Assembly (NCBI GenBank): GCA_003415625.1
Contig: PYIU01000004.1
Span: forward strand, 3,534,001-3,598,000
DNA from: Aquanectria penicillioides
Taxonomy: Eukaryota; Ascomycota; Sordariomycetes; Hypocreales; Nectriaceae
Direction: 5' to 3'
Length of the DNA stretch: 64,000 nucleotides
In this document: one piece after another, positions 26,155 to 39,988 of the stretch
Layout of the letters: every line of letters starts with the position of its first letter
How positions within the stretch are numbered: position 1 is the first letter of the stretch
Translations under genes and position numbers: made by a program
The notes under the pieces: model-generated
The model's input: only the letters and a program-made list of their open reading frames with translations
The model's database searches: none
What the model was told of the DNA's origin: nothing

Positions 26155-28709
26155 TATATTTAATATAGCTATAAATAGCATTTTTATTAATATTAATAAA
26201 TATTAATATATTAAGCTAGCTATATTAAGGCAAAAAGTGCTATACTAATCCTAAAGGCAGTATAGAATTTACTTTATTTTATATATATTATATAAATAGC
26301 AAAAAATAAAAAGAATAGTCTATATTAAAATTAAGCTAATATATAGTTTCTATCTTTTATAGCTATAAAAAACTAACTATTAATAAATATTAAGGCTAAT
26401 AGCTATATAGCTTATATCTATATATATAAGCTATATAAGCTATTACTATATTTAATAAAGGCTAATATTTATATATTAATAGTAGCTTTATAAAAGGGAA
26501 TAGCTATAATATATATAGTTTAGTTTAGTTTTGCTATAAATATAATACTAATATAAATTATAAAAGGAAAAGCTCTAGTAGTTAAGGGCTAAAGCTATTT
26601 AAGCTAAAAGAAAGGCAATTTAAGTGCACTTTTAAGCTATACTTATAGCTCTAACTATAGGTTTTAATGCTAATTAGCTCTATAAGTTAATTAATAGAAT
26701 TAATTATATAGCTATAGCTTTTAAAAGCTTAATAGCTATATTGCCTTTTTTAATTAAAGGGGCTAAGGCTACTTAAAAATAGGCAGTGCCTAAAAGTAAT
26801 AGTAATAATAAATAGTATTAATTTTAATATAGGTTTATATTAGCTAATATTAATAGTAAAGACTAAAGTTTAATATAATTCTTTAAGTAATAGCTTAAGC
26901 TTAAATAAAGCTAAAGGAGAATTAAAGTAAAGGGGGCTTAAGGATAAAGAGAAAAATAGTAAAAAGAAAAATAAAAAGGGGAATAGTAAAAAGAATAAAA
27001 TAAATCTTATATTTTTTAAAAAGAATATAAACTTAAAGTAAATAGTATTATTAAAGTAAATAAGTATAAATTAAATATAATAATAAACTAAAGTAAGGTT
27101 TAAATAAAGCTAAAGTAAAAATCTAGCTATTAAAAAAAGTAGGCTTTAATATATTATTTATATAATAGGCTAGTTTTTTCTTTCTTTTAAAAGGGGTTTT
27201 TTTAAGTGTATTAACTTCCCTTTTAATAAAAAGATTAAAGCACTTAAGTAAAAGAGTTACTAAAAGGTAAATGCAATATAAAAATAAATATATTTTTAAT
27301 TAAGTATAGCTTAATAGCTAGTTTATAGTATAGTATAATATATAAATAGACTAGCTATTTAATAAAGTAATATATAATTTAGGCTTTAAATAGATATTAC
27401 TTAAGCTTAAGGAAATTATAGAATAAATTAAATAAAGTTTCCTTTTAGCTTAAATAAAATAAGTAATATAGTATAATATAGCTAATTATTTTAATAGTAT
27501 CTTTATATTAATATTAAGGTATACTTACCTTAAGGATCTTTCTTTAGAAAAGAAAACCCTAAAGTTTAATGCATTTTATTTATATTTAAGTAAATAAAAA
27601 GCTTTTATACTTTTTAAGTCCTTTATATAAATAAATAGTTTTTTTTATATAAAATAAAAAGATTTTAATTATTTTTATTTTATTATTAATATACTATTTA
27701 TAAAACTTATATTTAGCTAATTTTTATTAATGCCTTTAATTAGCTAATATTTAATTTTTAATTAATTTTTAGTTTTTTTTATATTTTTTATTAAAAAGTT
27801 AATTAATAAATTACTTTTTATATTTTTATATTAATTTATACTAAAGGCTATTATAATAATAGCAATAAATTTAATATATTATTAATATAATTATAAAAAA
27901 AATAAATCTTTTAATGCTTTAAATTTAAAGCTAGCCTTAAAACTAAATAAATTATTTATTAAAGTATATATTTAATAAAAAGATTTTAAGCTTACTTTTT
28001 AGCAATTTAATTAAAGTAACTTTATAGCCTTCTTTAATAGTATAAAGGGCTTAAGTTTATTTAATTAATAAAGCTTTAGCAATCCCTTTTAAATTATTGC
28101 CTTTTTTTATTAAGAAATAGTATATACTAATACTATAGGCAATTATAGATTTAATTATATATATATATATTATATAAGCAGCCTTAAGGTTTACTTTTTA
28201 TATATTTACTATAAAAGCAATAAAGGCCTGCCTTTAGTGCTTAAGTTTTCCTTTAAGCTTAAAGATATATAGGCCTTAAAGTAGTTTTTTATATAGCTAT
28301 AATTTAAGAAAATAATATAATTTTTATAGTTAAATTATATTATAAATAAAAATTAATTAAACTTAATGCCTTTAGTATTAATAAAAAAAATAAAAAAGTT
28401 AGGCCTTAATAAATTTAAAGATTATACTATTAATAAAGGCCTAAAATATATATACTATTTATATAGCTTTAAGTTAGGCTTAAATCTTTATTATATCTTT
28501 TTTAAATATAAATATATTTATATTATTAATAAATTTAATTATTATAATTTTAAAGATTTTATTAAGTATTATATAAAGCCTTAATATAAATAGAATAAAA
28601 AAAATAAAAAAAGTAATAATTTCTATAGAACTTTAGCTTTAATGCTATAGGGTTTAAAGGATTTATTATTAAACTAAAAATATATTAAATACTTAAATAA
28701 ATAGTTAAA

Positions 28710-29300
28710 TACCCCTATAGTAAAGTGATTACTGCCTAAAAGCCCTTAAAGTAGAGGGAGTAAGTTTAAATCCCATTAGGGCACCTCTTTTTACCTGCTT
28801 AGGATTAGTCCACCTAGGCAGGGCAAGGGGAACTTAAAAGCAGCCTAGCCTATAGCTAGTAGCAAAAAACTCAGCCGCATCCAAAGCGTTATCCCGGCAA
28901 GCCCAACTTGCGACAGTAAGGCTATAGGTTTGGGCGGGGCCTGTAAGAGCCTAGCCCTATGGCTCTTGAATAAATTTAGGCTGCAATTAGAGCGCAAGAT
29001 TTTTGGCAGTTTCCCTAGCTGTGAATCCTAGGTATAATAATATGCTGTTCCTATAGGGCCAATCGGTAGTATAGTTGTTATAAGCAGAAGCAGGAGAAGA
29101 AGGTGGTTAATATATACTAAACTATAAGAGGTATAACTGATGTTTAATTAATTTTAATCTATAGAGATAAATAAGGGGCTAATAAGTAAAGGATATAGGG
29201 GTTTTTATTTAATATTTTATATATATAGTTTTTTCTTTATTGAAAATAGTATAGAAGCACTGCCTATTATAAGACCTATAGAGTATTATTAAATAAATAA
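28710..29300 (+). mobile_element. tRNA-derived SINE with LINE-Z tail
   Basis: A 591-bp insertion in LINE Z2 flanked by an exact 12-bp duplication TAAATAGTTAAA (28698-28709 and 29301-29312). The 5' head is tRNA-like: an A-box-like TAGTAAAGTGA (28718-28728) and a B-box-like AGTTTAAATCC (28763-28773) 45 bp apart, followed by a trailing acceptor-like ATTAGGGCA. These would form an internal RNA polymerase III promoter. The middle is unique, GC-balanced DNA. The last 105 bp (about 29195-29300) align with the 3' end of LINE-Z, including the blocks TAGTATAGAAGCACT and CTATAGAGTATTA and an AATAAATAA tail. It has no protein frame, so it would have depended on the LINE machinery to move. Confidence 0.83.
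28718..28773 (+). promoter_or_regulatory. Internal pol III promoter (A and B boxes) of the SINE
   Basis: The A-box-like 28718-28728 and B-box-like 28763-28773 match the tRNA consensus elements except at transitions (G to A, C to T). The head does not fold into a complete cloverleaf by eye, so I call it tRNA-derived rather than a tRNA gene. Confidence 0.65.
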
Positions 29301-32300
29301 TAAATAGTTAAAAAGCTAGATTAATAACTATTATAAATAGCCTTAATTATAAAGGGTAGTAATAAGCCTTTTATAGTTAATTAAATTAAAAGCTATAATA
29401 AAGTTTAATTAAAGAAATAATGCTATTTTACTATAGGCCTATATTATATATATTGCTTTTACTATAACTATAAAGGCAAGCTTAATAGACCTTTAAGGCT
29501 TATTCTTTATTTAACTATTAAAAAGTATATTTAGGTTTTTAGCTATTATTGCTATTTATTAAGCTATTATTAATTTTATTATTTTATTAATAATATTAAA
29601 AAGAGAAATAGATCTTTATTTAAATACTATATATTTTTAGGCTATTATTTTATTTAATTTAAAAATAATAGTAATAATTATATAGTAAAAATAATATAAA
29701 AAGTGCTTAAATATAATACTTATATTAGTAATAGTAATAAAGGCTTTTAAAAAGAGCTTATTATATACTTTAAGGAAGCTAATAGGGAATCTATTGCTAT
29801 TAAAAGCCTTTTATAATTAAATTTTAAAAAGTAAGTATATTAATTTATAAAGTTTAATACAGTTTTATATTAAATCTTTAGTATTTTATAGTATTTAATT
29901 TATATTTATAGATTATATTATAAGGTTTATTATAATAAATTTAATATTTTAATTATTTATTTAAGGTTTAAGAAAAAAGCATTTTGCTAATATAGTTGCC
30001 TTTTTAATATAGCTTATAGCTAAAGAATCTTACTTAAAGCAATTAAAGGAAAAGAGCTATAATAAGGCTAAGCCAATATTGCTTTAAAGTTATATTTATT
30101 TCTTTAAGTTTTAAAGTTTCTTTTAGCTATTTATACCTTTTTCTATTTTAGTATTAAATAAAGTATTATATTAAGCTATTTATTTAGCCTTAATTATATA
30201 AGCCTTTTGCTTATTGCTTACTTTTTATAGTTTTAATTAATTAATTACTATACTATTATATTATATATATCTTTATATTTATTTAAGTTAATAAATAGCC
30301 TTTATAGTAAGCTAGTTCTATTAGTTATTACAATTAGGCTTAAATTGCCTTTATATTAAAATAGTATATTAAGTAATTTAATATAATTTTTAGATTAGCT
30401 ATTTAATTGTTTATTTTAACTATTATATTAAGATTATTTTACTAAAAGTTTAATAAAAGGTAATTTATACTTTAAGTTTAGCCTTTTTAAGGTTTATTAT
30501 ATATTAATTAAATACTATAGGCTAAGGGTTTAATAAAAAAGAAAGTAATATACTTATAAAGGGCCTAATATATATTTACTATAAAATATAATTAAAGCTA
30601 TTTAAATTATAATTAAGGCTTAAATAAATAATATAGCTATTCTTTAAGGTTTAAATTAAATTAAGGGTATTATTTTTAATATTGCTTACTTTTTAAGTTA
30701 TTATTCTATAAAGGGTTATTAAGGCTATATTTAGCTATTATATCTCTATTAAAAAGGTTAGGCTATATAAAGTGGTTTTATTATAGCAATTCTAAATTAA
30801 ATAATATAGATTAAAGTCTTTAACTATAATTATTTAAAGAGCTAAAATAAGGCTAGCTAAAGTATATATTGCTTTTAAGTTTTTTTTACTTTTTAAAGGG
30901 TTATATATTGCAATTATTCTTATATAATAATACTTAAAATTAATATTAGCTTAGTCTTCTTTAGCCTAATAGATCTAAATTTCTAGTCTATATTATTTAT
31001 ATATATAAAGAGCTATATAGCCTAAATAGTAAATTATAGTATAGTTTAATCTTTTAAGGTTTATTAATGCATTAATCCTTTAGTTTTTAGCTAGTTCTAA
31101 AAGTATAATTATATTATATCTATTTTAGATATATAGTGCCTAATAAATTAACCTAAAGTAATAATATATATTTTAAAATAAAATCTATATTAATTAAATA
31201 TAAATAAAGGGGTTAATTTAATAAATAGTAATAATAGAATATAAGCACTAAAGAAAGGGAAAGTATTAAATAAAGTGCAGTATTATTTATTTATAGAGCT
31301 TAAGGGTTAGCTAACTTTTTTAATAGAAGGAAAAGCTATAAAAGGGGGGTTCTTAAAGAAGCTATTTTATTATATATAAGGAATATTTTACTATATTAAA
31401 GTATATTCTTTATATTTTATTAATTATTTATAGTATTCTTCTTTTATATAGATTTAATGCTTTTTTACTATAAAATAAATATAGCTTTAGGCTAAATAGT
31501 CTTTATAGTATAAAGTATAATAATAAAGAATTTCTCTTTTTTTAATAAAGTAATTATTATATATTAAGCTATTATATTAACTATAGATTAAAGTAAATTA
31601 GTAGTTTCTTATAATATAGCTATACTTATAGCATTAAAAGCATTAAGTAAGTTTTAATCCTTTATTAAAGGATTTATAATTATAAAGTTTAATATTAAAA
31701 AGTAATCTATTATTATATAGGCTATTAGCTTCTTTAATTAATAAAATATAAAGAATTAAGTTTATTTTTATTATAGTATTATTTTAGGCTTAAATAAGCT
31801 TTACTTTATTAACTTTTAAGGTATTAATATTATTAATAGTTTTAATAAATAGAGATACAATAGCTAAATACAGCCCTAATAACCCCCTATAGAATAGTAA
31901 CTTAAGAAGCAAGCAATGCTAGAAACAGCACCCTCAATCTAGTTTAGGCCTTAAAGGATAGCCACACTATTTATTTAGGCCTTAATTACAATTTAAATAG
32001 CTTTAACTATATCCTATAGCAAATATATATTAGGCCCTTTATAGATATACTGCCTTCCCTTCTATTAGACCTTTAGCCTATAGCATTTAACTAGCGCATA
32101 ATAAACCTTAAGAAGGCTAAACTTAAAGCATAAGTTACTCTCTATTGGACTTTTAGCAAAATAACCTCTATATAATAGTTAGAATAGGCAATTAAATAGC
32201 TAATTTAAGGACTATATTAAATTGCTTAATATACTACCTTAATATAAAGGCAACTTAAGCCTAATTGCAATAATTAATAGGATTAGCCTATTATAGAGGC

Positions 32301-32699
32301 TATCTATTAACTTAAATAAGCATAAAGATATATATAATGCAATAGTATAATAGCTAATTAATTAAAACTATAAGAAATAGGCAATAAGCAAAAGGCTTAT
32401 ATAGCTAGGGCTAGGCAAGTAGCTTAATGCAATACCCTATTTAAAGCTAAAATAAAAAAAGGTATAGGCAGCTAAAAGAAACTTTAGAATTTAAAAAGAT
32501 AGGTATAACTTTAAAGTAATATTGCTTTAGCCTTATTGCAGCTTTTTCCCCTTAATTGCCTTAAGTAAGATTTTTTAGCTATAAGCTATATTAAAAAGGC
32601 AATTATATTAGTAAAATGCTTTTTCCTTAAACCTTAGGCAAATAATTAAAATATTAAATCTATTATAATAAACCTTATAATATAACCTATAGATATAGA

Positions 32700-33700
32700 C
32701 TAAATGCTATAAAATATTAAGAACCTAATATAAAACTGCATTAAACTCTATAAACTAATATACTTACTCTTTAAAATCTAATTATAAAAAGCTTTTAATA
32801 GTAATAGATTCTCTATTAGCTTTCTTAAAGCATATAATAAGCCCTTTTTAAAAGCCCTTACTATTATTATTAATGCAAGTATTATATTTAAGCACTTTTT
32901 ATATTGCTTTTATTATATAACTACTACTATTATTTTTAAATTAAATAAAATAATAGCCTAAAAATATATAGTATTTAAATAAAAATCTATCTCCCTTTTT
33001 AGCATTATTAATAAAGTAATAAAGTTAATAATAGCCTAATAAATAATAGTAATAGCTAAAAACCTAAATATACTCCTTAATAGTTAAATAAGGAATAGGC
33101 CTTAAAGGTTTATTAAGCTTGCCCTTATAATTATAGTAAAAGTAATATATATAATATAGGCCTATAATAAAATAGTATTGCTCTTTTAATTAAACTTTAC
33201 TATAGCCTTTAATTTAATTAACTATAAAAGGCTTATTATTACTCTTTATAATTAAGGCTATTTATAATAGTTATTAATTTAGCTTTTTAGCTATTTATTT
33301 AAGTAATTAATATACCTTTAGTTTAATAATAAGTTCTTTAAACCCTATAGCATTAAAGCTAAAATTCTATAGGGATTGCTACTTTTCTTTATTCTTTTTA
33401 TTCTATTTATATTAAGGCTTTATATAGCACTTAAGGAAGTCCCTAACATTATAGTAACTAAATTTACTAATAATATAAATATACTTATATTTAAGAAAGA
33501 TATAATAAAGATTTAAGCCTAACTTAAAGCTATATAAATAGTTTATATATTTTAGGCCTTTATTAATAGTATAACCTTTAAATCTATTAAGGCCTAACTC
33601 CTTTATTTCTTTTACTAATACTAAAGGCATTAAGTTTAACTAACCCTTATCTATAATACAATCTAGCTATAGGAATTATACTATTTCCTTAAGTTATAGC
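32700..33700 (+). pseudogene. LINE reverse transcriptase core, best-preserved copy (Z3)
   Basis: Reading RIP stops as Gln or Trp gives the non-LTR reverse transcriptase blocks in order: F-L-K-A-Y-N-K-P-F-L-K-A-L (about 32830-32870); L-L-Q-L-N-F-T-I-A-F-N-L-I (near 33185-33220, from 'D-x-x-G-A-F-D'); A-K-I-L-Q-G-L-L-L-F-F-I-L-F (near 33360-33405, from 'G-I-P-Q-G-S-P-L-S-P'); and T-K-F-T-N-N-I-N-I-L at 33457-33486, where Tad/LINE enzymes have F-A-D-D. Both catalytic Asp codons are AAT (33469-33474). This set of motifs identifies the family. The minus-strand frame 33412-33630 is only its antisense shadow. Confidence 0.87.
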
Positions 33701-35850
33701 TATATAGAAAGCTACTTTAGGGCTTATATATCTTTAAGCTTAAAAGAAAACTTAAGTGCTAAAGGTAGGCCCTTATTGCCTTTATAGCAAGTATATAGAG
33801 AGTAAACCTTAAGGCTATCTATATAATATATATATATATAATTAAATTTATAATTGCCTATAGCGCTAATATATACTATTCCTTAGTAAAAAGGGGCAAT
33901 AATTTAAAAGGGATTGCTAAAGCTTTATTTATTAAATAGACTTAAGCTTTTTATATTATTAAAAGAGGCTATAAAGCTACTTTAATTAAATTGCTAAAAA
34001 GTAAGCTTAAAATCCTTTTACTTAATATATACCTTAATAAATAATTTATTTAATTTTAAAGCTAGCTTTAAGCTTAAGGCATTAAAAAACTTATTCTTTT
34101 TATAATTGTATTAATAATGCATTAAATCTATTATTATTACTATAATAGCCTTTAGTATAAATTAATATAAAAATATAAAGAGTAGCTTATTAATTGGCTT
34201 TTTAATAAAAAGTATAAAAAGAATTAAAAGTTAATTAAGAACTAAATATTAGCTAATTAAAGGTATTAATAAAAATAAGCTAAATATAAGTTTTATAAAT
34301 AGTATATAAATAATAAAATAAAGGCAGCTAAAATCTTTTTACTTTATATAAAGAAGAAGACTATTTGCCTATATAAAGAATTTAAGAAGTATAAAAGCTT
34401 TTTACTTATTTAAATGCAAATAGAATATATTAGACTTTAAGGATTCCTTTTTTAAAAAAAGGTCCCTAAAATAAATATATTTTAATATTAATATAGAAAT
34501 ACTATTAAAATAATTAGCTATATTATACTATACTGCCTGCTTTACTTAAGCTAAAGGGAAACTTTATTTAATCTATTTTATAACCTTTTTAAGCTTAAGC
34601 AGTATTTATTTAAAGTCTAAATTATATACTATTTTATTAAGTAGCTAGCCTATTTATATATTATACTATACTATAAGCTAGCTATTAAGCTATATTTAGT
34701 TTAAAATATACCTATTTTTATACTATCTTTACCTTTTAGTAACTCTTTTATTTAAGCGCTTTAACCCTTCTATTAAAAAGAAAGTTAATATACCTAAAAA
34801 AGCCCTCTTTAAGAGAGAGAAAAAACTAGCCTATTATATAAATAATATACTAAAGCCTGCCCCTTTAATAGCTAGGTCTTTACTTTAGCTCTATTTTAGT
34901 CCTAAACTCTATCTTTATTTATTGCTATATTTAATTTATATTTACTTACTTTAGTAACTTTATTTACTTTAAGTCTATATCCTCTTTAAAAGATATAAGA
35001 TCTATTTTATTCTTTTTACTATTCTCCTTACTATTTTCCTTCTTATCCTTAAGCCTCCTTTACTTTAACTCCCTTTTAGCTCTATTTAAGCTTAAGCTAT
35101 TACTTAAAGAGCTATATTAAACTTTAGTCTTTATTACTAATATTAGCTAATATAAATCTATATTAAAACTAACCCTATCTATTGCTGCTATTACTCTTTA
35201 ATGCTATCTATCCTTAAGTAGCCTTAGCCCCTTTAACTAAAAAAGGTAGTATAGCTATTAAGCTCTTAAGAGCTATAGCTATACAATTAACTTTATTAAT
35301 TAGCTTATAGAGCTAATTAATATTAAAACTTATAGTTAAAATTGCAAATATAGCTTAAAAGTGCACTTAAGTTACTTTCCTTTTGGCTTAAATAGCCTTA
35401 GCCCCTAACCGCTAAAGCTCCTTCTTCTATAATCTATATTAGTAATATACTTATAGCAAAACTAAACTAAGCTATACTTATTATAGCTATCCCCTTCTAT
35501 AAAGCCACTATTAGTATATAGGCATTAGCCTCTACTAAATATAGCAATAGCTTATATAGCTTATATATATAGGCATAAGCTATATAGCTACTAGCCTTAA
35601 TATCTACTAATAGTTAGTCTCCTTTAACTATAAAGAATAAAAAGAGAAAGATTATATATTAATTTAGTTTTAGTATAGACTATCCTTTTTATCTCTTGCT
35701 ATTTATATAATGCATATAAAATAGAGTAGATCTTGCACTGCCCTTAAGGTTAGTATAGCACCCCCTGCTTTAGTATAGCTAGCTTAATATTTTAGCATTT
35801 ACTAATATTAGCATAAAATGCTATCTATAGATATATTAAATATATACTGC

Positions 35851-35920
35851 TATTATTATTATTATAGTTATAGTTATAGTTATAATTATAGTTATTATTA
35901 TTATTATTATAGTTATTATC
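35851..35920. repeat. (TTA)n microsatellite in the 3' UTR of LINE Z3
   Basis: TAT/TTA repeats with ATAGTT variants, homologous in position to the expanded tract of Z2. Confidence 0.9.
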
Positions 35921-38331
35921 TTTAGCTATATATAATTAGTATAAAATAGCAATAGAAATAGCAATTAGCACTTATATAAGTTAAATATTCTATATAAGCA
36001 ATATATTAATAGAGTGCATACTTAAAGGCAATAAAGAAGCTCTTATAGAGGCATATAAAAAAAGAAGAAAAGAAAAGGAAATAGATATATTAATAAAGAT
36101 TAAAAAATAATAATAGCAATACTTAAATAGCTAATAGCTAGCTAGCTATTAGCTAGCACTAAATTAGCGCTCTATTTCTTATAATAAGCCTATAGTATAG
36201 ATAATTTAGGCCTATTATAGGCCTTACTTTTACTTTACTTATTAACCCTATAATTAAGCAAATAGAATATTTTAATAATAGCACTAAATTAACTTTTAAT
36301 TTAATGCTTTTCTATAAAGGACTTGCATTAAGTCTAATATTATATTAAATAAAGGTTTTTATTCTATTAATATAGTTTTTTTTTTTATTTATATAATATA
36401 GAAGCACTATTTACTTTATAGGTCTATAGAGTATTAATAAATAAATAGTTTTAATAAATTTATTTATATTATTAAAAATAAATTTAATTTAAATTCTTTT
36501 TATTAAAATAGTAAAGATTAAAAGAGCTAAAAGGGTATTATTTTTAAATATAATAGCTATTTATTCTTTTTTATAAAAGGCTTTAATTTATTTTAAAATA
36601 AAAAAAATAAAAATTATATTTTTATTAAAAAGGCAATATACTATAATTATATAAAAATTACTATAGGCTTAATTTACTATTTATATAGTTTTTATTAAAG
36701 TATAGTTTTTAATATTTTTAAGGGCATTTTTAATATAAATAATAACTTTATATTTAATATAGCTATATATTATATATTTATTAATTTTAGTATTTATAAA
36801 TATAAAGCTATATAAAAGGATTAATATATAAAACTATTGCATTAATTAAAAAAAAAAAGCCTAAATTAACTAAAGTAGCTATTATTACTATAATAATAGT
36901 AATTATTATAGTAATAATAATTTTATTAATAAGTCTTTTTTTAAGGGTTATATTAATTTAAAAAGAAAAGCAAAAGTATATTTTATATATATTAATATAG
37001 ATTTAAAATACCTTTTAAATTGCTTTAAGGAAATAAAATAAAATAATTTTAATAATAGCTTTATAGGCTTTTTTATTTTTATTAATTATAAGGCTTTTAT
37101 TAGCTTTTATTACTTTATTTATTTTAAGTATATTACTATATTAGCTAATAGTAAAAAGGGAATTATATTAGCTATTTTTAATATTATATCTTTTTAAATT
37201 AATAACTATTAAAAGGGCTATAGTATTAGCGCTATACTTCTAATGCACTATTATATTTAAGGGTAGCCTAATATAAAGAATTAATTAATTATAGTTTTAA
37301 ATATTTTAAAGGTAGTTTAAGATAGCTATAAGCAGTTATAAGTTTAAGGGTAGAGTTTAATTAATGTATTTTATTATATAAAAATATAGCAATAAAGAAA
37401 AAAGGGAAATTTTTACTTAATTATTAATAATTTAATATTATAGCTAATAATTAATTTTAGTCTTTACTTTAACCCTTTAAAAGAATGAAATACACTTAAT
37501 GCTATATAATATTATATAAATATATTTATAATTAAGCTCTTAATTAAACTAATTAATATTAATATATTTACTTTAAGAACTAAAAAAAAAGTATTTTAAA
37601 AGGATAATTCTAAAGGTTATAAAGCTATTATATAGTATTATAAAGGCAAAAGTCTATTAGTTTATTATATATTATAGCTATTATAAAGAAAAGCTAATAA
37701 TAGAAATATTAATATTTAATTTTTATTTAATAATTATAAAGAATAATAAGGATTTTAATATTATTAGCTTATAGATTAATAATATCTTTAATTTAAAAAT
37801 AAATACCTTTTTAATAAAGAAAGAGAAAGAGCTTTAAAAAGCTAGCTTTAAAGTAAAACCTTAAATAATCCTAAAGAATAAAACAATTAATAACTTTAAT
37901 AAATACTAAATATAAATAAAAAAAATAAAAATAAAAAAGCTTATAATAGTAAATAAAAAAATAAAGAATAAAGTATAATAATATATAAAACAATATATAA
38001 AAAAATATATATTACTTCTATTTATTAATTAAAAGCAATATATAATTACTTTATTATAGTATAGATATAATAATTAATTAAGAATAATATCTATAAGATT
38101 AACTAAAAAATTGCTTAATAAATAAATAATAAAGAAAAAGATCTTTACTTTAAAGTAATTAATTTAATAAATATTAAGCTAATAGTTTTTATAAATAAAG
38201 CATTTATAAATAATAAAAATTTAAATTTTTAAATAAAATATATAATTATATTAATAAATAAAAAATATATAAAAAATAAAGCATTTACTATATATAGTAA
38301 TATTATTTATTAATTATAAATAAAATATAAA

Positions 38332-39129
38332 CCCCCTTATCCTTAAGCCCCCCTACTTTAATCCCCCTTTAGCTCTACTTAAGCTTAAGCTATTGCTTAA
38401 AGAGTTATACTAAACTTTAGTCTCTACTACTAATATTAGCTAATATAAATCTATACTAAAACTAATACTACTTACTGCTACTATTGCTCCTAGGCGCTGC
38501 CTATCCTTAAGCAGCCTTAGCCCCCCTAACTAAAGAAGGCAGTATAGCCATTAAGCTCTTAAGAGCTATAGCCATACAGTTAACTCTATTAATTAGCTTA
38601 TAGAGCTAATTAGCATTAAGACCTATAGTTAAAGCTATAGATATAGCTTAAAAGTGCATTTAAATTGCCTTTCTTTTAGCTTAAGTGGCCTTAGCCCCTA
38701 ATTGCTAAAGCTTCTCTTTCTATAATCTATATTAGCATTATACCTATAGTAAAACTAAATTAAGCTATACTTACTATAGCTATCCCCTTTTATAAAGCTA
38801 CTATTAATATATAGGCATTAGCCTTTACTAAATATAATAGTAGTTTATATAGCTTATATATATAAATATAAGCTATATAGCTATTAGCCTTAATATTTAT
38901 TAATAGTTAATTTTTTATAGCTATAAAAAATAAAAACTATATATTAGCTTAATTTTAATATAGATTATTTTTTTTTTTTTACTATTTATATAATATATAT
39001 AAAATAAAGTAGATTTTATACTGCCCTTAAGATTAATGTAATACTTTTTGCCTTAATGCAGCTAGCTTAATATTTTAATATTTATTAATATTAATAAAAT
39101 TGCTATTTATAGCTATATTAAATATATAC

Positions 39130-39163
<34 letters not shown>

Positions 39164-39700
39164 ATTATTATCTTTAGCTATATATAATTAATATAAAATA
39201 GCAATAAAAATAGTAATTAATATTTATATAAATTAAGCATTTTATATAAATAATGCATTAATAAAGTATATACTTAAAGGCAATAAAAAGCTTTTATAAA
39301 GGTATATAAAAAAAAAAGAAAAAAAAGAAAATTAAATATATCTATAAAGATTAAAAAATAATAATAATAGCATTTAAATAGCTAATAGCTAGCTAGCTAT
39401 TAGCTAATAGTACTAAAATAGTGCCTTACTTTTTGCAATAGGCCTATAGTATAGGCAATTTAGGCCTATTATAGGCTTTACTTTTACTTTACTTATTAAC
39501 CTTATAATTAAGTAAATAGAATATTTTAATAATAGTATTAAATTAACTTTTAATTTTATGCTTTTTTATAGAGGACCTATATTAGATTTAATATTATATT
39601 AAATAAAGGTTTTTATTTTATTAATATAGTTTTTTCCTTTATTTATATAGTATAAAAGCATTATTTACTTTATAGATTTATAAAGTATTAATAAATAAAT
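38332..39700 (+). mobile_element. 5'-truncated LINE-Z copy Z4 inserted in copia A2
   Basis: Flanked by AAATAAAATATAAA (38318-38331 and 39701-39714). The duplication may be 1-2 bp longer because the LINE tail has the same bases. It contains only the last about 1.37 kb of the LINE: the end of ORF2 and the 3' UTR with a TTA tract (39129-39165). Its first 300 bp are less RIP-mutated than the rest. Confidence 0.9.
39129..39165. repeat. (TTA)n microsatellite in the 3' UTR of LINE Z4
   Basis: Pure TTA tract of about 37 bp, the shortest of the clean tracts at this LINE position. Confidence 0.9.
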
Positions 39701-39988
39701 AAATAAAATATAAAAGAATTATAAAAAGCATTTTAATATTAAAGATTTATAGTTTTATTAATAGATTTAATTTTAAATATATAATTATAAAAAAAATAAA
39801 ACTATTATTAATTTTATTAATAATTTATATAGATTTCTATTTACTTTATAATTATTTAATTAAGCTTAAATTAATTAATAAAAAAAGATTAATAATTAAT
39901 TTAATAGATCTTTATTAATTATATAAATAATAAAAGATTAATAAAATTAAATAGATTAAAAATAGCAATAACTCTATAAATATAATAA

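Larger units (their letters stand above)
31851..36445 (+). mobile_element. 5'-truncated LINE-Z copy Z3 inserted in Z2
   Basis: Flanked by an exact 14-bp duplication TAGTTTTAATAAAT (31837-31850 and 36446-36459). It lies on the plus strand, opposite to its host LINE Z2, and ends with the shared tail AGTATTAATAAATAAA. It lacks about 2 kb of the 5' end of the full element. RIP is lighter here than in Z1 and Z2, so this copy gives the best reading of the LINE protein. It contains the whole reverse transcriptase, the carboxyl region and the 3' UTR with a TTA tract (35851-35920). Confidence 0.9.

Noticed and set aside
28711..28785. Functional tRNA gene
   Set aside because: A and B boxes are present but the stems do not close into a proper cloverleaf, and the sequence continues into a repeat with a LINE tail and target duplication; it is a SINE head.
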